Positions 38,595 to 52,180 of a stretch of 64,000 nt of DNA are shown in pieces. The stretch is taken from positions 100,424,542 through 100,488,541 of the forward strand of contig OV050032.1 of assembly GCA_920105625.2 (NCBI GenBank), given 5' to 3'. The notes under the pieces are model-generated. The model ran no database searches. It had not been told where the DNA came from and saw only the letters and a list, made by a program, of their open reading frames with translations. Source of the DNA: Clusia tigrina. Lineage: Eukaryota; Arthropoda; Insecta; Diptera; Clusiidae. Position numbers and translations under genes: made by a program. The stretch's first letter is position 1, and each line of letters opens with the position of its first letter.

Positions 38595-41500
38595 AAACCA
38601 TGAAATTTTGCAACAATCAAGTACTCGAGCCTCTTGTCAATTTAAGCTATCACTCAAAGCTATGCTACCCTTGAGTCCCAAATCAAACACTTATAAAACT
38701 TCAAATGGCCCTAACTTCTATACGGTACGTCCTACACCTATCAAAGTTCGCAACATACAAATGCGCAGTAACTTTTTACTGGAGCGTCATAAAACCTTGA
38801 AATTTTGTAACAATAAAGTACTCGAGCCTCTTGTTAATTTAAGCTATCGCGCAAAGCCATGCTACCCTTGAGTCCCAAATCAAACACTGATAAAACTTCA
38901 AATGGCGCTAACTTCTATACGGTACGTCCTACACCTATCAAAGATTGCAACATACAAATGCTTGTAACCTTTTACTGGAGCGTCAAAAAACCTTGAAATT
39001 TCATAACAATAAAGTACTCGAGCCTCTTGTCAATTTAAGCTATCGCTCAAAGCTATGATACCCTTGAGTCCCAAATCAAACACTGATAAAACTTCAAATG
39101 GCCCTAACTTCTATATGGTACGTCCTACACCTATCAAAGTTTGTAACATACAAATGCTTGTAACTTTTTACTGGAGCGTCATACAACCTTGAAATTTTGT
39201 AACAATAAAGTACTCGAGCCTCTTGTCAATTTAAGCTATCGCTCAAAGCTATGCTACCCTTGAGTCACAAATCAAACACTGATAAAACTTCAAATGGCCC
39301 TAACTTCTTTACGGTACGTCCTACACCTATCAAAGATTGCAACATACAAATGCTTGTGACTTTTTACTGGAGCTTCATAAAACCTTGAAATTTTATAACA
39401 ATAAAGTACTCGAGAATCTTGTCAATTTAAGCTATCGCTCAAAGCTATGCTACCCTTGAGTTCCAAATCAAACACTGATAAAACTTCAAATGTCCCTAAC
39501 TTCTATAAGGAACTTCCTACACATATCAAAGTTTGCAACATACAAATGCTTGTAACTTTTTACTGGAGCGTCATAAAACCATGAAATTTTGTAACAATCA
39601 AGTACTCGAGCCTCTTGTCAATTTAAGCTATCACTCAAAGCTATGCTACCCTTGAGTCCCAAATCAAACACTTATAAAACTTCAAATGGCCCTAACTTCT
39701 ATACGGTACGTCCTACACCTATCAAAGTTCGCAACATACAAATGCGCAGTAACTTTTTACTGGAGCGTCATAAAACCTTGAAATTTGTAACAATAAAGTA
39801 CTCGAGCCTCTTGTCAATTTAAGTTATCGCGGAAAGCTATGCTACCCTTGAGTCCCAAATCAAACACTGATAAAACTTCAAATGGCGCTAACTTCTATAC
39901 GGTACGTCCTACACCTATCAAAGATTGCAACATACAAATGTTTGTAACTTTTTACTGGAGCTTCATAAAACCTTGAAATTTTATAACAATAAAGTACTCG
40001 AGCCTCTTGTCAATTTAAGCTATCGCTCAAAGCTATGCTACCCTTGAGTTCCAAATCAAACACTGATAAAACTTCAAATGGCCCTAACTTCTATACGGTA
40101 CGTCCTACACCTATCAAAGTTTGCAACATACAAATGCGCTATAACTTTTTACTGGAGCGTCATAAAACCTTGAAATTTTGTAACAATAAAGTACTCGAGC
40201 CTCTTGTCAATTTAAGCTATCGGTCAAAGCTATTCTACCCTTGAGTCCCAAATCAAACACTGATAAAACTTCAAATGTCCCTAACTTCTATAAGGAACTT
40301 CCTACACATATCAAATTTTGCAACATACAAATGCTTGTAACTTTTTACAGGAGCGTCATAAAACCATGAAATTTGGTAACAATCAAGTACTCGAGCCTCT
40401 TGTCAATTTAAGCTATCACTCAAAGCTATGCTACCCTTGAGTCCCAAATCAAACACTTATAAAACTTCAAATGGCCCTAACTTCTATACGGTACGTTCTA
40501 CACCTATCAAAGTTCGCAACATACAAATGCGCAGTAACTTTTTACTGGAGCGTCATAAAACCTTGAAATTTTGTAACAATAAAGTACTCGAACCTCTTGT
40601 CAATTTAAGCTATCGCTCAAAGCTATGCTACCCTTGAGTCACAAATCAAACACTGATAAAACTTCAAATGGCCCTAACTTCTATACGGTACGTCCTACAC
40701 CTCTCAAAGTTAGCAACACACAAATGCTTGTAACTTTTTACTGGAGCGTCATAAAACCTTGAAATTTTTTAACAATAAAGTACTCGAGCGTCTTGTCAAT
40801 TTAAGCTATCGCTCAAAGCTATGCTACCCTTGAGAGCCAAATCAAACTCTGATAAAACTTCGAATGGCCCTAACTTCTATACTGTACGTTCTACACCTAT
40901 CAAAGTTTGCAACATACAAATGCTTGTAACTTTTTACTGGAGCGTCATAAAACCTTGAAATTTTGAAACAATAAAGTACTCGAGCCTCTTGTCAATTTAA
41001 GCTATCGCTCAAAGCTATGCTACCCTTGAGTCCCAAATCAAACACTGATAAAACTTCAAATGGCCCTAACTTCTATATGGTACGTCCTACACCTATCAAA
41101 GTTTGCAACATACAAATGCCTGTACCTTTTTACTGGAGCGTCATAAAACCTTGAAATTTCGTAACAATAAAGTACTCGAGCCTCTTGTCAATTTAAGCTA
41201 TCGCTCAAAGCTATGCTACCCTTCAGTCCCAAACCAAATACTGATAAAACTTCAAATGGCCCTAACTTCTATACGGTACGTCTTACACCTATCAAAGTTT
41301 GCAACATACAAATGCTTGTAACTTTTTACTGGAGCGTCATAAAACCTTGAAATTTTGTAACAATAAAGTACTCGAGCCTCTTGTCAATTTAAGCTATCGC
41401 TCAAAGCTATGCTACCCTTTAGTCCCAAATCAAACACTGATAAAACTTCAAATGGCCCTAACTTCTATTCGGTTCGTCCTACACCTATCAAAGTTTGCAA

Positions 41501-43672
41501 CATACAAATGCTTGTAACTTTTTACTGGAGCGTCATAAAACCTTGAAATTTTGTAACAATAAAGTACTCGAGCCTCTTGTCAATTTAAGCTATCGCTCAA
41601 AGCTATGCTACCCTTGAGTCCCAAAACAAACACTAATAAAACTTCAAATGGCCCTAACTTCTATACAGTACGTCCTACAGATATCAAAGTTTGCAACATA
41701 CAAATGCTTGTAACTTTTTACTGGAGCGTCATAAAACCTTGAAATTTTGTAACAATAAAGTAGTCGAGCCTCTTGTCAATTTAAGCTATCACTCAAAGCT
41801 ATGCTACCCTTGAGTCCCAAATCAAACACTGATAAAACTTCAAATGGCCCTAACTTCAATACGGTACGTCCTACACCTATCAAAGTTTTCAACATACAAA
41901 TACGCAGTAACTTTTTACTGGAGCGTCTTGAAACCTTAAAATTTTGTAACAATAAAGTACTCGAGCCTCTTGTCAATTTAAGCTATCGCTCAAAGCTGTG
42001 CTACCCTTGAGTCCCAAATCAAACACTGATAAAACTTCAAATGGCGCTAACTTCTATACGGTACGTCCTACACCTATCAAAGTTTGCAAAATACCAATGC
42101 TTTTAACTTTTTACTGGAGCGTCATAAAACCTTGAAATTTTTTAACAATAAAGTACTCGAGCGTCTTGTCAATTTAAGCTATCGCTTAAAGCTATGCTAC
42201 CCTTGAGAGCCAAATCAAACTCTGATAAAACTTCGAATGGCCCTAACTTCTATACTGTACGTTCTACACCTATCAAAGTTTGCAACATACAAATACTTGT
42301 AACTTTTTACTGGAGCGTCATAAAACCTTGAAATTTTGAAGCAATAAAGTACTCGAGCCTCTTGTCAATTTAAGCTATCGCTCAAAGCTATGCTACCCTT
42401 GAGTCCCAAATCAAACACTGATAAAACTTCAAATGGCCCTAACTTCTATATGGTACGTCCTACACCTATCAAAGTTTGCAACATACAAATGCCTGTACCT
42501 TTTTACTGGAGCGTCATAAAACCTTAAAATTTTGTAACAATAAAGTACTCGAGCCTCTTGTCAATTTAAGCTATCGCTCAAAGCTATGCTACCCTTCAGT
42601 CCCAAACCAAATACTGATAAAACTTCAAATGGCCCTAACTTCTATACGGTACGTCTTACACCTATCAAAGTTTGCAACATACAAATGCTTGTAACTTTTT
42701 ACTGGAGCGTCATAAAACCTTGAAATTTTGTAACAATAAAGTACTCGAGCCTCTTGTCAATTTAAGCTATCGCTCAAAGCTATGCTACCCTTTAGTCCCA
42801 AATCAAACACTGATAAAACTTCAAATGGCCCTAACTTCTATACGGTTCGTCCTACACCTATCAAAGTTTGCAACATACAAATGCTTGTAACTTTTTACTG
42901 GAGCGTCATAAAACCTTGAAATTTGGTAACAATAAAGTACTCGAGCCTCTTGTCAATTTAAGCTATCGCTCAAAGCTATGCTACCCGTGAGTCCCAAAAC
43001 AAACACTAATAAAACTTCAAATGGCCCTAACTTCTATACGGTACGTCCTACAGATATCAAAGTTTGCAACATACAAATGCTTGTAACTTTTTACTGGAGC
43101 GTCATAAAACCTTGAAATTTTGTAACAATAAAGTAGTCGAGCCTCTTGTCAATTTAAGCTATCACTCAAAGCTATGCTACCCTTGAGTGCCAAATCAAAC
43201 TCTGATAAAACTTCAAATGGTCCTAACTCCTATACGGTACGTCCTACATATATCAAAGTTTGCAACATACAAATGCTTGGAACTTTTTACTGGAGCGTCA
43301 TAAAACCTTGAAATTTTGTAACAATAAAGTACTCGAGCCTCTTGTCAATTTAAGCTATCGCTGAAAGCTATGCTACCCTAGTGTCCCAAATCAAACACTG
43401 ATAAAACTTCAAATGGCCCTAACTTCTTTACGGTACGTCCTACACCTATCAAAGTTTGCAACATATAAATGCTTGTAACTTTTTACTGGAGCGTCATAAA
43501 ACCTTGAAATTTTGTAACAATAAAGTACTCGAGCCTCTTGTCAATTTAAGCTATCGCTCAAAGCTATGCTACCCCTGAGTCCCATTTCAAACACTGGTAA
43601 AACTTCAAATGGCCCTAACTTCTATACGGTACGTCCTACACCTATCAAAGTTTGGAACATACAAATGCTTCT

Positions 43673-43712
43673 AACTTTTTACTGGAGCGTCAAACTTTTT
43701 ACTGGAGCGTCA
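43673..43712 (+). repeat. 20-bp tandem duplication (copy 4 of 7, domain C form)
   Basis: Both halves read AACTTTTTACTGG, without the C seen in copies 1-3. The lead-in is TTTGGAACATAC and ATGCTTCTAAC. This form is shared with the copies at 47024, 50571 and 55493. Confidence 0.9.
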
Positions 43713-44497
43713 TAAAACCTTGAAATTTTGTAACAATAAAGTACTCGAGCCTCTTGTCAATTTAAGCTATCGCTCGAAGCTATGCTACCCTTGAGTCCCA
43801 AATCAAACACTGATAAAACTTCAAATGGCCCTAACTTCTATACGGTACGTCCTACACCTATCAAAGTTTGCAACATACAAATGCTTGTAACTTTTTACTG
43901 AAGCGTCATAAAACCTTGAAATTTTGTAACAATAAAGTACTCGAGCCTCTTGTCAATTTAAGCTATCGCTCAAAGCTATGCTACCCTTGAGTCATAAATC
44001 AAACACTGATAAAACTTCAAATGGCGCTAACTTCTATACGGTACGTCCTACACCTATCAAAGTTTGCAACATACAAATGCTAGTAACTTTTTACCGGAGC
44101 GTCATAAAGCCTTGAAATTTTTAACAATAAAGTACTCGAGCCTCTTCTCAATTTAAGCTATCGCTCAAAGCTATGCTACCCTTGAGTCACAAATCAAACA
44201 CTGATAAAACTTCAAATGGCCTAAACTTCTATACGGTACGTCCTACACCTATCAAAGTTTGCAACATACAAATGCTTGTAACTTTTTACTGGAGCGTCAT
44301 AAAACCTTGAAATTTTGTAACAATAAAATACTCGAGCCTCTTGTCAATTTAAGCTATCGCTCAAAGCTATGCTACCCTTGAGTCCCAAATAAAACACTGA
44401 TAAAACTTCAAATGGCCCTAACTTATATCCTGTACGTCCTACACCTATCAAAGTTTGCAACATACGAATGCTTGTAACTTTTTACTGGAGCGTCATA

Positions 44498-44693
44498 AAA
44501 CCTTGAAATTTTGTTCCAATAAAGTACTTCGGCCCCTTGTCAATTTAAGCTATCGCTCAAAGCTATGCTACCCTTGAGTCCCAAATCAAACACTGATAAA
44601 ACTTCAAATGTGCCTAACTTCTATAAGGAACGTCCTACACATATCAAAGTTCGCAACATACAAATGCTTGTAACTTTTTACTGGAGCGTCATA
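44498..44693 (+). repeat. TACTTCGGCCCC variant monomer (copy 1 of 5)
   Basis: Substitutions replace TACTCGAGCCTC with TACTTCGGCCCC, and GTAACAAT becomes GTTCCAAT. The same monomer has AAATGTGCCTAAC, TAAGGAACG and GTTCGCAAC. Others start at about 47849, 51396, 53750 and 55927. Confidence 0.85.
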
Positions 44694-46457
44694 AAACCTT
44701 GAAATTTTGTAACAATAAAGTACTCGAGCCTCTTGTCAATTTAAGCTATCGCTCAAAGCTATGCTACCCTTGAGTCCCAAATCAAACACTGATAAAACTT
44801 CAAATGGCCCTAACTTCTATATGGTACGTCCTACACCTATCAAAGTTTGCAACATACAAATGCCTGTACCTTTTTACTGGAGCGTCATAAAACCTTGAAA
44901 TTTTGTAACAATAAAGTACTCGAGCCTCTTGTCAATTTAAGCTATCGCTCAAAGCTATGCTACCCTTCAGTCCCAAACCAAATACTGATAAAACTTCAAA
45001 TGGCCCTAACTTCTATACGGTACGTCTTACACCTATCAAAGTTTGCAACATACAAATGCTTGTAACTTTTTACTGGAGCGTCATAAAACCTTGAAATTTT
45101 GTAACAATAAAGTACCCGAGCCTCTTGTCAATTTAAGCTATCGCTCAAAGCTATGCTACCCTTTAGTCCCAAATCAAACACTGATAAAACTTCAAATGGC
45201 CCTAACTTCTATACGGTTCGTCCTACACCTATCAAAGTTTGCAACATACAAATGCTTGTAACTTTTTACTGGAGCGTCATAAAACCTTGAAATTTTGTAA
45301 CAATAAAGTACTCGAGCCTCTTGTCAATTTAAGCTATCGCTCAAAGCTATGCTACCCTTGAGTCCCAAAACAAACACTAATAAAACTTCAAATGGCCCTA
45401 ACTTCTATACGGTACGTCATACAGATATCAAAGTTTGCAACATACAAATGCTTGTAACTTTTTACTGGAGCGTCATAAAACCTTGAAATTTTGTAACAAT
45501 AAAGTAGTCGAGCCTCTTGTCAATTTAAGCTATCACTCAAAGCTATGCTACCCTTGAGTCCCAAATCAAACACTGATAAAATTTCAAATGGCCCTAACTT
45601 CTATACGGTACGTCCTACACCTATCAAAGTTTGCAACATACAAATGCTTGTAACTTTTTACTGGAGCGTCATAAAACCTTAAAATTTTGTAACAATAAAG
45701 TACTCGAGCCTCTTGTCAATTTAAGCTATCGCTCAAAGCTATGCTACCCTTGAGTCCCAAATCAAACACTGATAAAACTTCAAATGGCCCTAACTTCTAT
45801 ATGGTACGTCCTACACCTATCAAAGTTTGCAACATACAAATGCCTGTACCTTTTTACTGGAGCGTCATAAAACCTTAAAATTTTGTAACAATAAAGTACT
45901 CGAGCCTCTTGTCAATTTAAGCTATCGCTCAAAGCTATGCTACCCTTCAGTCCCAAACCAAATACTGATAAAACTTCAAATGGCCCTAACTTCTATACGG
46001 TACGTCTTACACCTATCAAAGTTTGCAACATACAAATGCTTGTAACTTTTTACTGGAGCGTCATAAAACCTTGAAATTTTGTAACAATAAAGTACTCGAG
46101 CCTCTTGTCAATTTAAGCTATCGCTCAAAGCTACGCTACCCTTTAGTCCCAAATCAAACACTGATAAAACTTCAAATGGCCCTAACTTCTATACGGTTCG
46201 TCCTACACCTATCAAAGTTTGCAACATACAAATGCTTGTAACTTTTTACTGGAGCGTCATAAAACCTTGAAATTTTGTAACAATAAAGTACTCGAGCCTC
46301 TTGTCAATTTAAGCTACCGCTCAAAGCTATGCTACCCTTGAGTCCCAAAACAAACACTAATAAAACTTCAAATGGCCCTAACTTCTATACGGTACGTCCT
46401 ACAGATATCAAAGTTTGCAACATACAAATGCTTGTAACTTTTTACTGGAGCGTCATA

Positions 46458-49400
46458 AAACCTTGAAATTTTGTAACAATAAAGTAGTCGAGCCTCTTGT
46501 TAATTTAAGCTATCACTCAAAGCTATGCTACCTTTGAGGGCCAAATCAAACTCTGATAAAACTTCAAATGGTCCTAACTCCTATACGATACGTCCTACAT
46601 ATATCAAAGTTTGCAACATACAAATGCTTGGAACTTTTTACTGGAGCGTCATAAAACCTTGAAATTTTGTAACAATAAAGTACTCGAGCCTCTTGTCAAT
46701 TTAAGCTATCGCTGAAAGCTATGCTACCCTACTGTCCCAAATCAAACACTGATAAAACTTCAAATGGCCCTAACTTCTTTACGGTACGTCCTACACCTAT
46801 CAAAGTTTGCAACATATAAATGTTTGTAACTTTTTACTGGAGCGTCATAAAACCTTGAAATTTTGTAACAATAAAGTACTCGAGCCTCTTGTCAATTTAA
46901 GCTATCGCTCAAAGCTATGCTACCCCTGAGTCCCATTTCAAACACTGGTAAAACTTCAAATGGACCTAACTTCTATACGGTACGTAGTACACCTATCAAA
47001 GTTTGGAACATACAAATGCTTCTAACTTTTTACTGGAGCGTCAAACTTTTTACTGGAGCGTCATAAAACCTTGAAATTTTGTAACAATAAAGTACTCGAG
47101 CCTCTTGTCAATTTAAGCTATCGCTCGAAGCTATGCTACCCTTGAGTCCCAAATCAAACACTGATAAAACTTCAAATGGCCCTAACTTCTATACGGTACG
47201 TCCTACACCTATCAAAGTTTGCAACATACAAATGCTTGTAACTTTTTACTGAAGCGTCATAAAACCTTGAAATTTTGTAACAATAAAGTACTCGAGCCTC
47301 TTGTCAATTTAAGCTATCGCTCAAAGCTATGCTACCCTTGAGTCATAAATCAAACACTGATAAAACTTCAAATGGCGCTAACTTCTATAGGGTACGTCCT
47401 ACACCTATCAAAGTTTGCAACATACAAATGCTAGTAACTTTTTACCGGAGCGTCATAAAGCCTTGAAATTTTTAACAATAAAGTACTCGAGCCTCTTCTC
47501 AATTTAAGCTATCGCTCAAAGCTATGCTACCCTTGAGTCACAAATCAAACACTGATAAAACTTCAAATGGCCTAAACTTCTATACGGTACGTCCTACGCC
47601 TATCAAAGTTTGCAACATACAAATGCTTGTAACTTTTTACTGGAGCGTCATAAAACCTTGAAATTTTGTAACAATAAAATACTCGAGCCTCTTGTCAATT
47701 TAAGCTATCGCTCAAAGCTATGCTACCCTTGAGTCCCAAATAAAACACTGATAAAACTTCAAATGGCCCTAACTTCTATCCTGTACGTCCTACACCTATC
47801 AAAGTTTGCAACATACGAATGCTTGTAACTTTTTACTGGAGCGTCATAAAACCTTGAAATTTTGTTCCAATAAAGTACTTCGGCCCCTTGTCAATTTAAG
47901 CTATCGCTCAAAGCTATGCTACCCTTGAGTCCCAAATCAAACACTGATAAAACTTCAAATGTGCCTAACTTCTATAAGGAACGTCCTACACATATCAAAG
48001 TTCGCAACATACAAATGCTTGTAGCTTTTTACTGGAGCGTCATAAAACCTTGAAATTTTGTAACAATAAAGTACTCGAGCCTCCTGTCAATTTAAGCTAT
48101 CGCTCAAAGCTAAGCTACCCTTGAGTCCCAAATCAAACACTGATAAAACTTCAAATGGCCCTAACTTCTATATGGTACGTCCTACACCTATCAAAGTTTG
48201 CAACATACAAATGCCTGTACCTTTTTACTAGAGCGTCATAAAACCTTGAAATTTTGTAACAATAAAGTACTCGAGCCTCTTGTCAATTTAAGCTATCGCT
48301 CAAAGCTATGCTACCCTTCAGTCCCAAACCAAATACTGATAAAACTTCAAATGGCCCTAACTTCTATACGGTACGTCTTACACCTATCAAAGTTTGCAAC
48401 ATACAAATGCTTGTAACTTTTTACTGGAGCGTCATAAAACCTTGAAATTTTGTAACAATAAAGTACTCGAGCCTCTTGTCAATTTAAGCTATCGCTCAAA
48501 GCTATGCTACCCTTTAGTCCCAAATCAAACACTGATAAAACTTCAAATGGCCCTAACTTCTATACGGTTCGTCCTACACCTATCAAAGTTTGCAACATAC
48601 AAATGCTTGTAACTTTTTACTGGAGCGTCATAAAACCTTAAAATTTTGTAACAATAAAGTACTCGAGCCTCTTGTCAATTTAAGCTATCGCTCAAAGCTA
48701 TGCTACCCTTGAGTCCCAAAACAAACACTAATAAAACTTCAAATGGCCCTAACTTCTATACGGTACGTCCTACAGATATCAAAGTTTGCAACATACAAAT
48801 GCTTGTAACTTTTTACTGGAGCGTCATAAAACCTTGAAATTTTGTAACAATAAAGTAGTCGAGCCTCTTGTCAATTTAAGCTATCACTCAAAGCTATGCT
48901 ACCCTTGAGTCCCAAATCAAACACTGATAAAACTTCAAATGGCGCTAACTTCTATACGGTACGTCCTACACCTATCAAAGTTTGCAAAATACCAATGCTT
49001 TTAACTTTTTACTGGAGCGTCATAAAACCTTGAAATTTTTTAACAATAAAGTACTCGAGCGTCTTGTCAATTTAAGCTATCGCTCAAAGCTATGCTACCC
49101 TTGAGAGCCAAATCAAACTCTGATAAAACTTCGAATGGCCCTAACTTCTATACTGTACGTTCTACACCTATCAAAGTTTGCAACATACAAATGCTTGTAA
49201 CTTTTTACTGGAGCGTCATAAAACCTTGAAATTTTGAAACAATAAAGTACTCGAGCTTCTTGTCAATTTAAGCTATCGCTCAAAGCTATGCTACCCTTGA
49301 GTCCCAAATCAAACACTGATAAAACTTCAAATGGCCCTAACTTCTATATGGTACGTCCTACACCTATCAAAGTTTGCAACATACAAATGCCTGTACCTTT

Positions 49401-50004
49401 TTACTGGAGCGTCATAAAACCTTAAAATTTTGTAACAATAAAGTACTCGAGCCTCTTGTCAATTTAAGCTATCGCTCAAAGCTATGCTACCCTTCAGTCC
49501 CAAACCAAATACTGATAAAACTTCAAATGGCCCTAACTTCTATACGGTACGTCTTACACCTATCAAAGTTTGCAACATACAAATGCTTGTAACTTTTTAC
49601 TGGAGCGTCATAAAACCTTGAAATTTTGTAACAATAAAGTACTCGAGCCTCTTGTCAATTTAAGCTATCGCTCAAAGCTATGCTACCCTTTAGTCCCAAA
49701 TCAAACACTGATAAAACTTCAAATGGCCCTAACTTCTATACGGTTCGTCCTACACCTATCAAAGTTTGCAACATACAAATGCTTGTAACTTTTTACTGGA
49801 GCGTCATAAAACCTTGAAATTTTGTAACAACAAAGTACTCGAGCCTCTTGTCAATTTAAGCTATCGCTCAAAACTATGCTACCCTTGAGTCCCAAAACAA
49901 ACACTAATAAAACTTCAAATGGCCCTAACTTCTATACGGTACGTCCTACAGATATCAAAGTTTGCAACATACAAATGCTTGTAACTTTTTACTGGAGCGT
50001 CATA
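46458..50004. repeat. Domain C HOR, copy 2 (3,547 bp)
   Basis: Same order as copy 1 but one monomer longer. Between the AAGTAGTCGAG marker at 48856 and the ATGCCTGTACC monomer near 49,390, copy 1 has two plain monomers. This copy instead has GCGCTAAC / ATGCTTTTAAC, GAGCGTCTTG / GAGAGCCAAATC and TTTTGAAACAAT monomers, matching about 42.0-42.45 kb. Confidence 0.85.
47024..47063 (+). repeat. 20-bp tandem duplication (copy 5 of 7)
   Basis: Offset 3,351 bp from the copy at 43673, with the same TTTGGAACATAC lead-in. Its monomer has the private change GTACGTAGTAC. Confidence 0.9.
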
Positions 50005-51640
50005 AAACCTTGAAATTTTGTAACAATAAAGTAGTCGAGCCTCTTGTCAATTTAAGCTATCACTCAAAGCTATGCTACCCTTGAGTGCCAAATCAAACTC
50101 TGATAAAACTTCAAATGGTCCTAACTCCTATACGGTACGTCCTACATATATCAAAGTTTGCAACATACAAATGCTTGGAACTTTTTACTGGAGCGTCATA
50201 AAACCTTGAAATTTTGTAACAATAAAGTACTCGAGCCTCTTGTCAATTTAAGCTATCGCTGAAAGCTATGCTACCCTAGTGTCCCAAATCAAACACTGAT
50301 AAAACTTCAAATGGCCCTAACTTCTTTACGGTACGTCCTACACCTATCAAAGTTTGCAACATATAAATGTTTGTAACTTTTTACTGGAGCGTCATAAAAC
50401 CTTGAAATTTTGTAACAATAAAGTACTCGAGCCTCTTGTCAATTTAAGCTATCGCTCAAAGCTATGCTACCCCTGAGTCCCATTTCAAACACTGGTAAAA
50501 CTTCAAATGGCCCTAACTTCTATACGGTACGTCCTACACCTATCAAAGTTTGGAACATACAAATGCTTCTAACTTTTTACTGGAGCGTCAAACTTTTTAC
50601 TGGAGCGTCATAAAACCTTGAAATTTTGTAACAATAAAGTACTCGAGCCTCTTGTCAATTTAAGCTATCGCTCGAAGCTATGCTACCCTTGAGTCCCAAA
50701 TCAAACACTGATAAAACTTCAAATGGCCCTAACTTCTATACGGTACGTCCTACACCTATCAAAGTTTGCAACATACAAATGCTTGTAACTTTTTACTGAA
50801 GCGTCATAAAACCTTGAAATTTTGTAACAATAAAGTACTCGAGCCTCTTGTCAATTTAAGCTATCGCTCAAAGCTATGCTACCGTTGAGTCATAAATCAA
50901 ACACTGATAAAACTTCAAATGGCGCTAACTTCTATACGGTACGTCCTACACCTATCAAAGTTTGCAACATACAAATGCTAGTAACTTTTTACCGGAGCGT
51001 CATAAAGCCTTGAAATTTTTAACAATAAAGTACTCGAGCCTCTTCTCAATTTAAGCTATCGCTCAAAGCTATGCTACCCTTGAGTCACAAATCAAACACT
51101 GATAAAACTTCAAATGGCCTAAACTTCTATACGGTACGTCCTACACCTATCAAAGTTTGCAACATACAAATGCTTGTAACTTTTTACTGGAGCGTCATAA
51201 AACCTTGAAATTTTGTAACAATAAAATACTCGAGCCTCTTGTCAATTTAAGCTATCGCTCAAAGCTATGCTACCCTTGAGTCCCAAATAAAACACTGATA
51301 AAACTTCAAATGGCCCTAACTTCTATCCTGTACGTCCTACACCTATCAAAGTTTGCAACATACAAATGCTTGTAACTTTTTACTGGAGCGTCATAAAACC
51401 TTGAAATTTTGTTCCAATAAAGTACTTCGGCCCCTTGTCAATTTAAGCTATCGCTCAAAGCTATGCTACCCTTGAGTCCCAAATCAAACACTGATAAAAC
51501 TTCAAATGTGCCTAACTTCTATAAGGAACGTCCTACACATATCAAAGTTCGCAACATACAAATGCTTGTAACTTTTTACTGGAGCGTCATAAAACCTTGA
51601 AATTTTGTAACAATAAAGTACTCGAGCCTCTTGTCAATTT
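50005..51640. repeat. Domain C HOR, copy 3 (truncated)
   Basis: Follows the copy 1 order from AAGTAGTCGAG through the 20-bp duplication (50571) and the TACTTCGGCCCC monomer (51396). It then switches to a monomer with ATCGCGCAAAGC instead of continuing to the ATGCCTGTACC run. The break, at about 51.64 kb, is taken as the C/D domain boundary. Confidence 0.75.
50571..50610 (+). repeat. 20-bp tandem duplication (copy 6 of 7)
   Basis: Offset 3,547 bp from the copy at 47024, same domain C form. Confidence 0.9.
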
Positions 51641-51984
51641 AAGCTATCGCGCAAAGCTATGCTACCCTTGAGTCCCAAATCAAACACTGATAAAACTTCA
51701 AATGGCGCTAACTTCTATACGGTACGTCCTACACCTATCAAAGTTTGCAACATACAAATGCTTGTAACTTTTTACTGGAGCGTCATAAAACCTTGAAATT
51801 TTGTAACAATAAAGTACTCGAGCCTCTTGTCAATTTAAGCTATCGCGCAAAGCTATGCTACCCTTGAGTCCCAAATCAAACACTGATAAAACTTCAAATG
51901 GCGCTAACTTCTATACGGTACGTCCTACACCTATCACAGTTTTCAACATACAAATACGCAGTAACTTTTTACTGGAGCGTCATG

Positions 51985-52180
51985 AAACCCCTATATTTGG
52001 TAACAATAAAGTACTCGAGCCTCTTGTCAATTTAAGCTATCGCTCAAAGCTATGCTACCCTTGAGTCCCAAATCAAACACTGATAAAATTTCAAATGTCC
52101 CTAACTTCTATAAGGTACGTCCTACACATATCAAAGTTTGCAACATACAAATGCTTGTAACTTTTTACTGTTGCGTCATA
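51985..52180 (+). repeat. AAACCCCTATATTTGG variant monomer (copy 1 of 3)
   Basis: The normally very constant start AAACCTTGAAATTTTG is changed to AAACCCCTATATTTGG at equal length. It is preceded by ATACGCAGTAAC and CGTCATG. Copies also start at 53554 and 54927, and a partly matching form (CTTGATATTTGG) occurs near 63,377. Confidence 0.85.

Larger units (their letters stand above)
37406..39236. repeat. 4,106-bp-offset HOR segment, right copy
   Basis: Partner of 33300-35130, with the same marker order. The part from TTGTGAATTTAAG (38,078) to CATACAACC (39,182) also matches about 30.05-31.16 kb, giving three copies of that piece. Private changes include TATATGGTACG near 39,115 and AAAGCCATGC near 38,857. 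Confidence 0.8.
28041..41080. repeat. Array domain B: 3.1- to 4.1-kb HOR region
   Basis: To the right of about 28 kb the AATGAAG subfamily vanishes. AAGCAACTTG (first seen near 28,851), ATACGCAGTAAC, GCGCTAAC and AAATGTCCCTAAC become frequent. Marker offsets of 3,129, 3,326, 3,915 and 4,106 bp link three partly overlapping copies, and the different offsets reflect gain or loss of whole monomers. From about 39.2 to 41.1 kb the order is less regular, with ATGCGCAGTAAC monomers near 39,746 and 40,528 and a variant ATGCGCTATAAC near 40,136. Confidence 0.75.
43107..46457. repeat. Domain C HOR, copy 1 (3,351 bp)
   Basis: Bounded by monomer starts carrying AAGTAGTCGAG followed by GAGTGCCAAATC or a similar variant. 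The length is 17 monomers plus 19 bp: +20 from the internal duplication at 43673 and -1 from the GAAATTTTTAACAAT monomer near 44,118. It contains the TACTTCGGCCCC monomer at 44498. Confidence 0.85.
41081..51640. repeat. Array domain C: regular 3.35- to 3.55-kb HOR
   Basis: The characteristic run is a monomer with ATGCCTGTACC, then one with CTTCAGTCCCAAACC and GTCTTACACC, then CTTTAGTCCC with GGTTCGTCC, then CAAAACAAACACTAAT with CAGATATC, then AAGTAGTCGAG. The run starts near 41.1, 42.5, 44.8, 45.8, 48.2 and 49.4 kb. Two spacings alternate (about 2,371 bp, and 980 or 1,176 bp), which together make the larger HOR. Confidence 0.85.
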
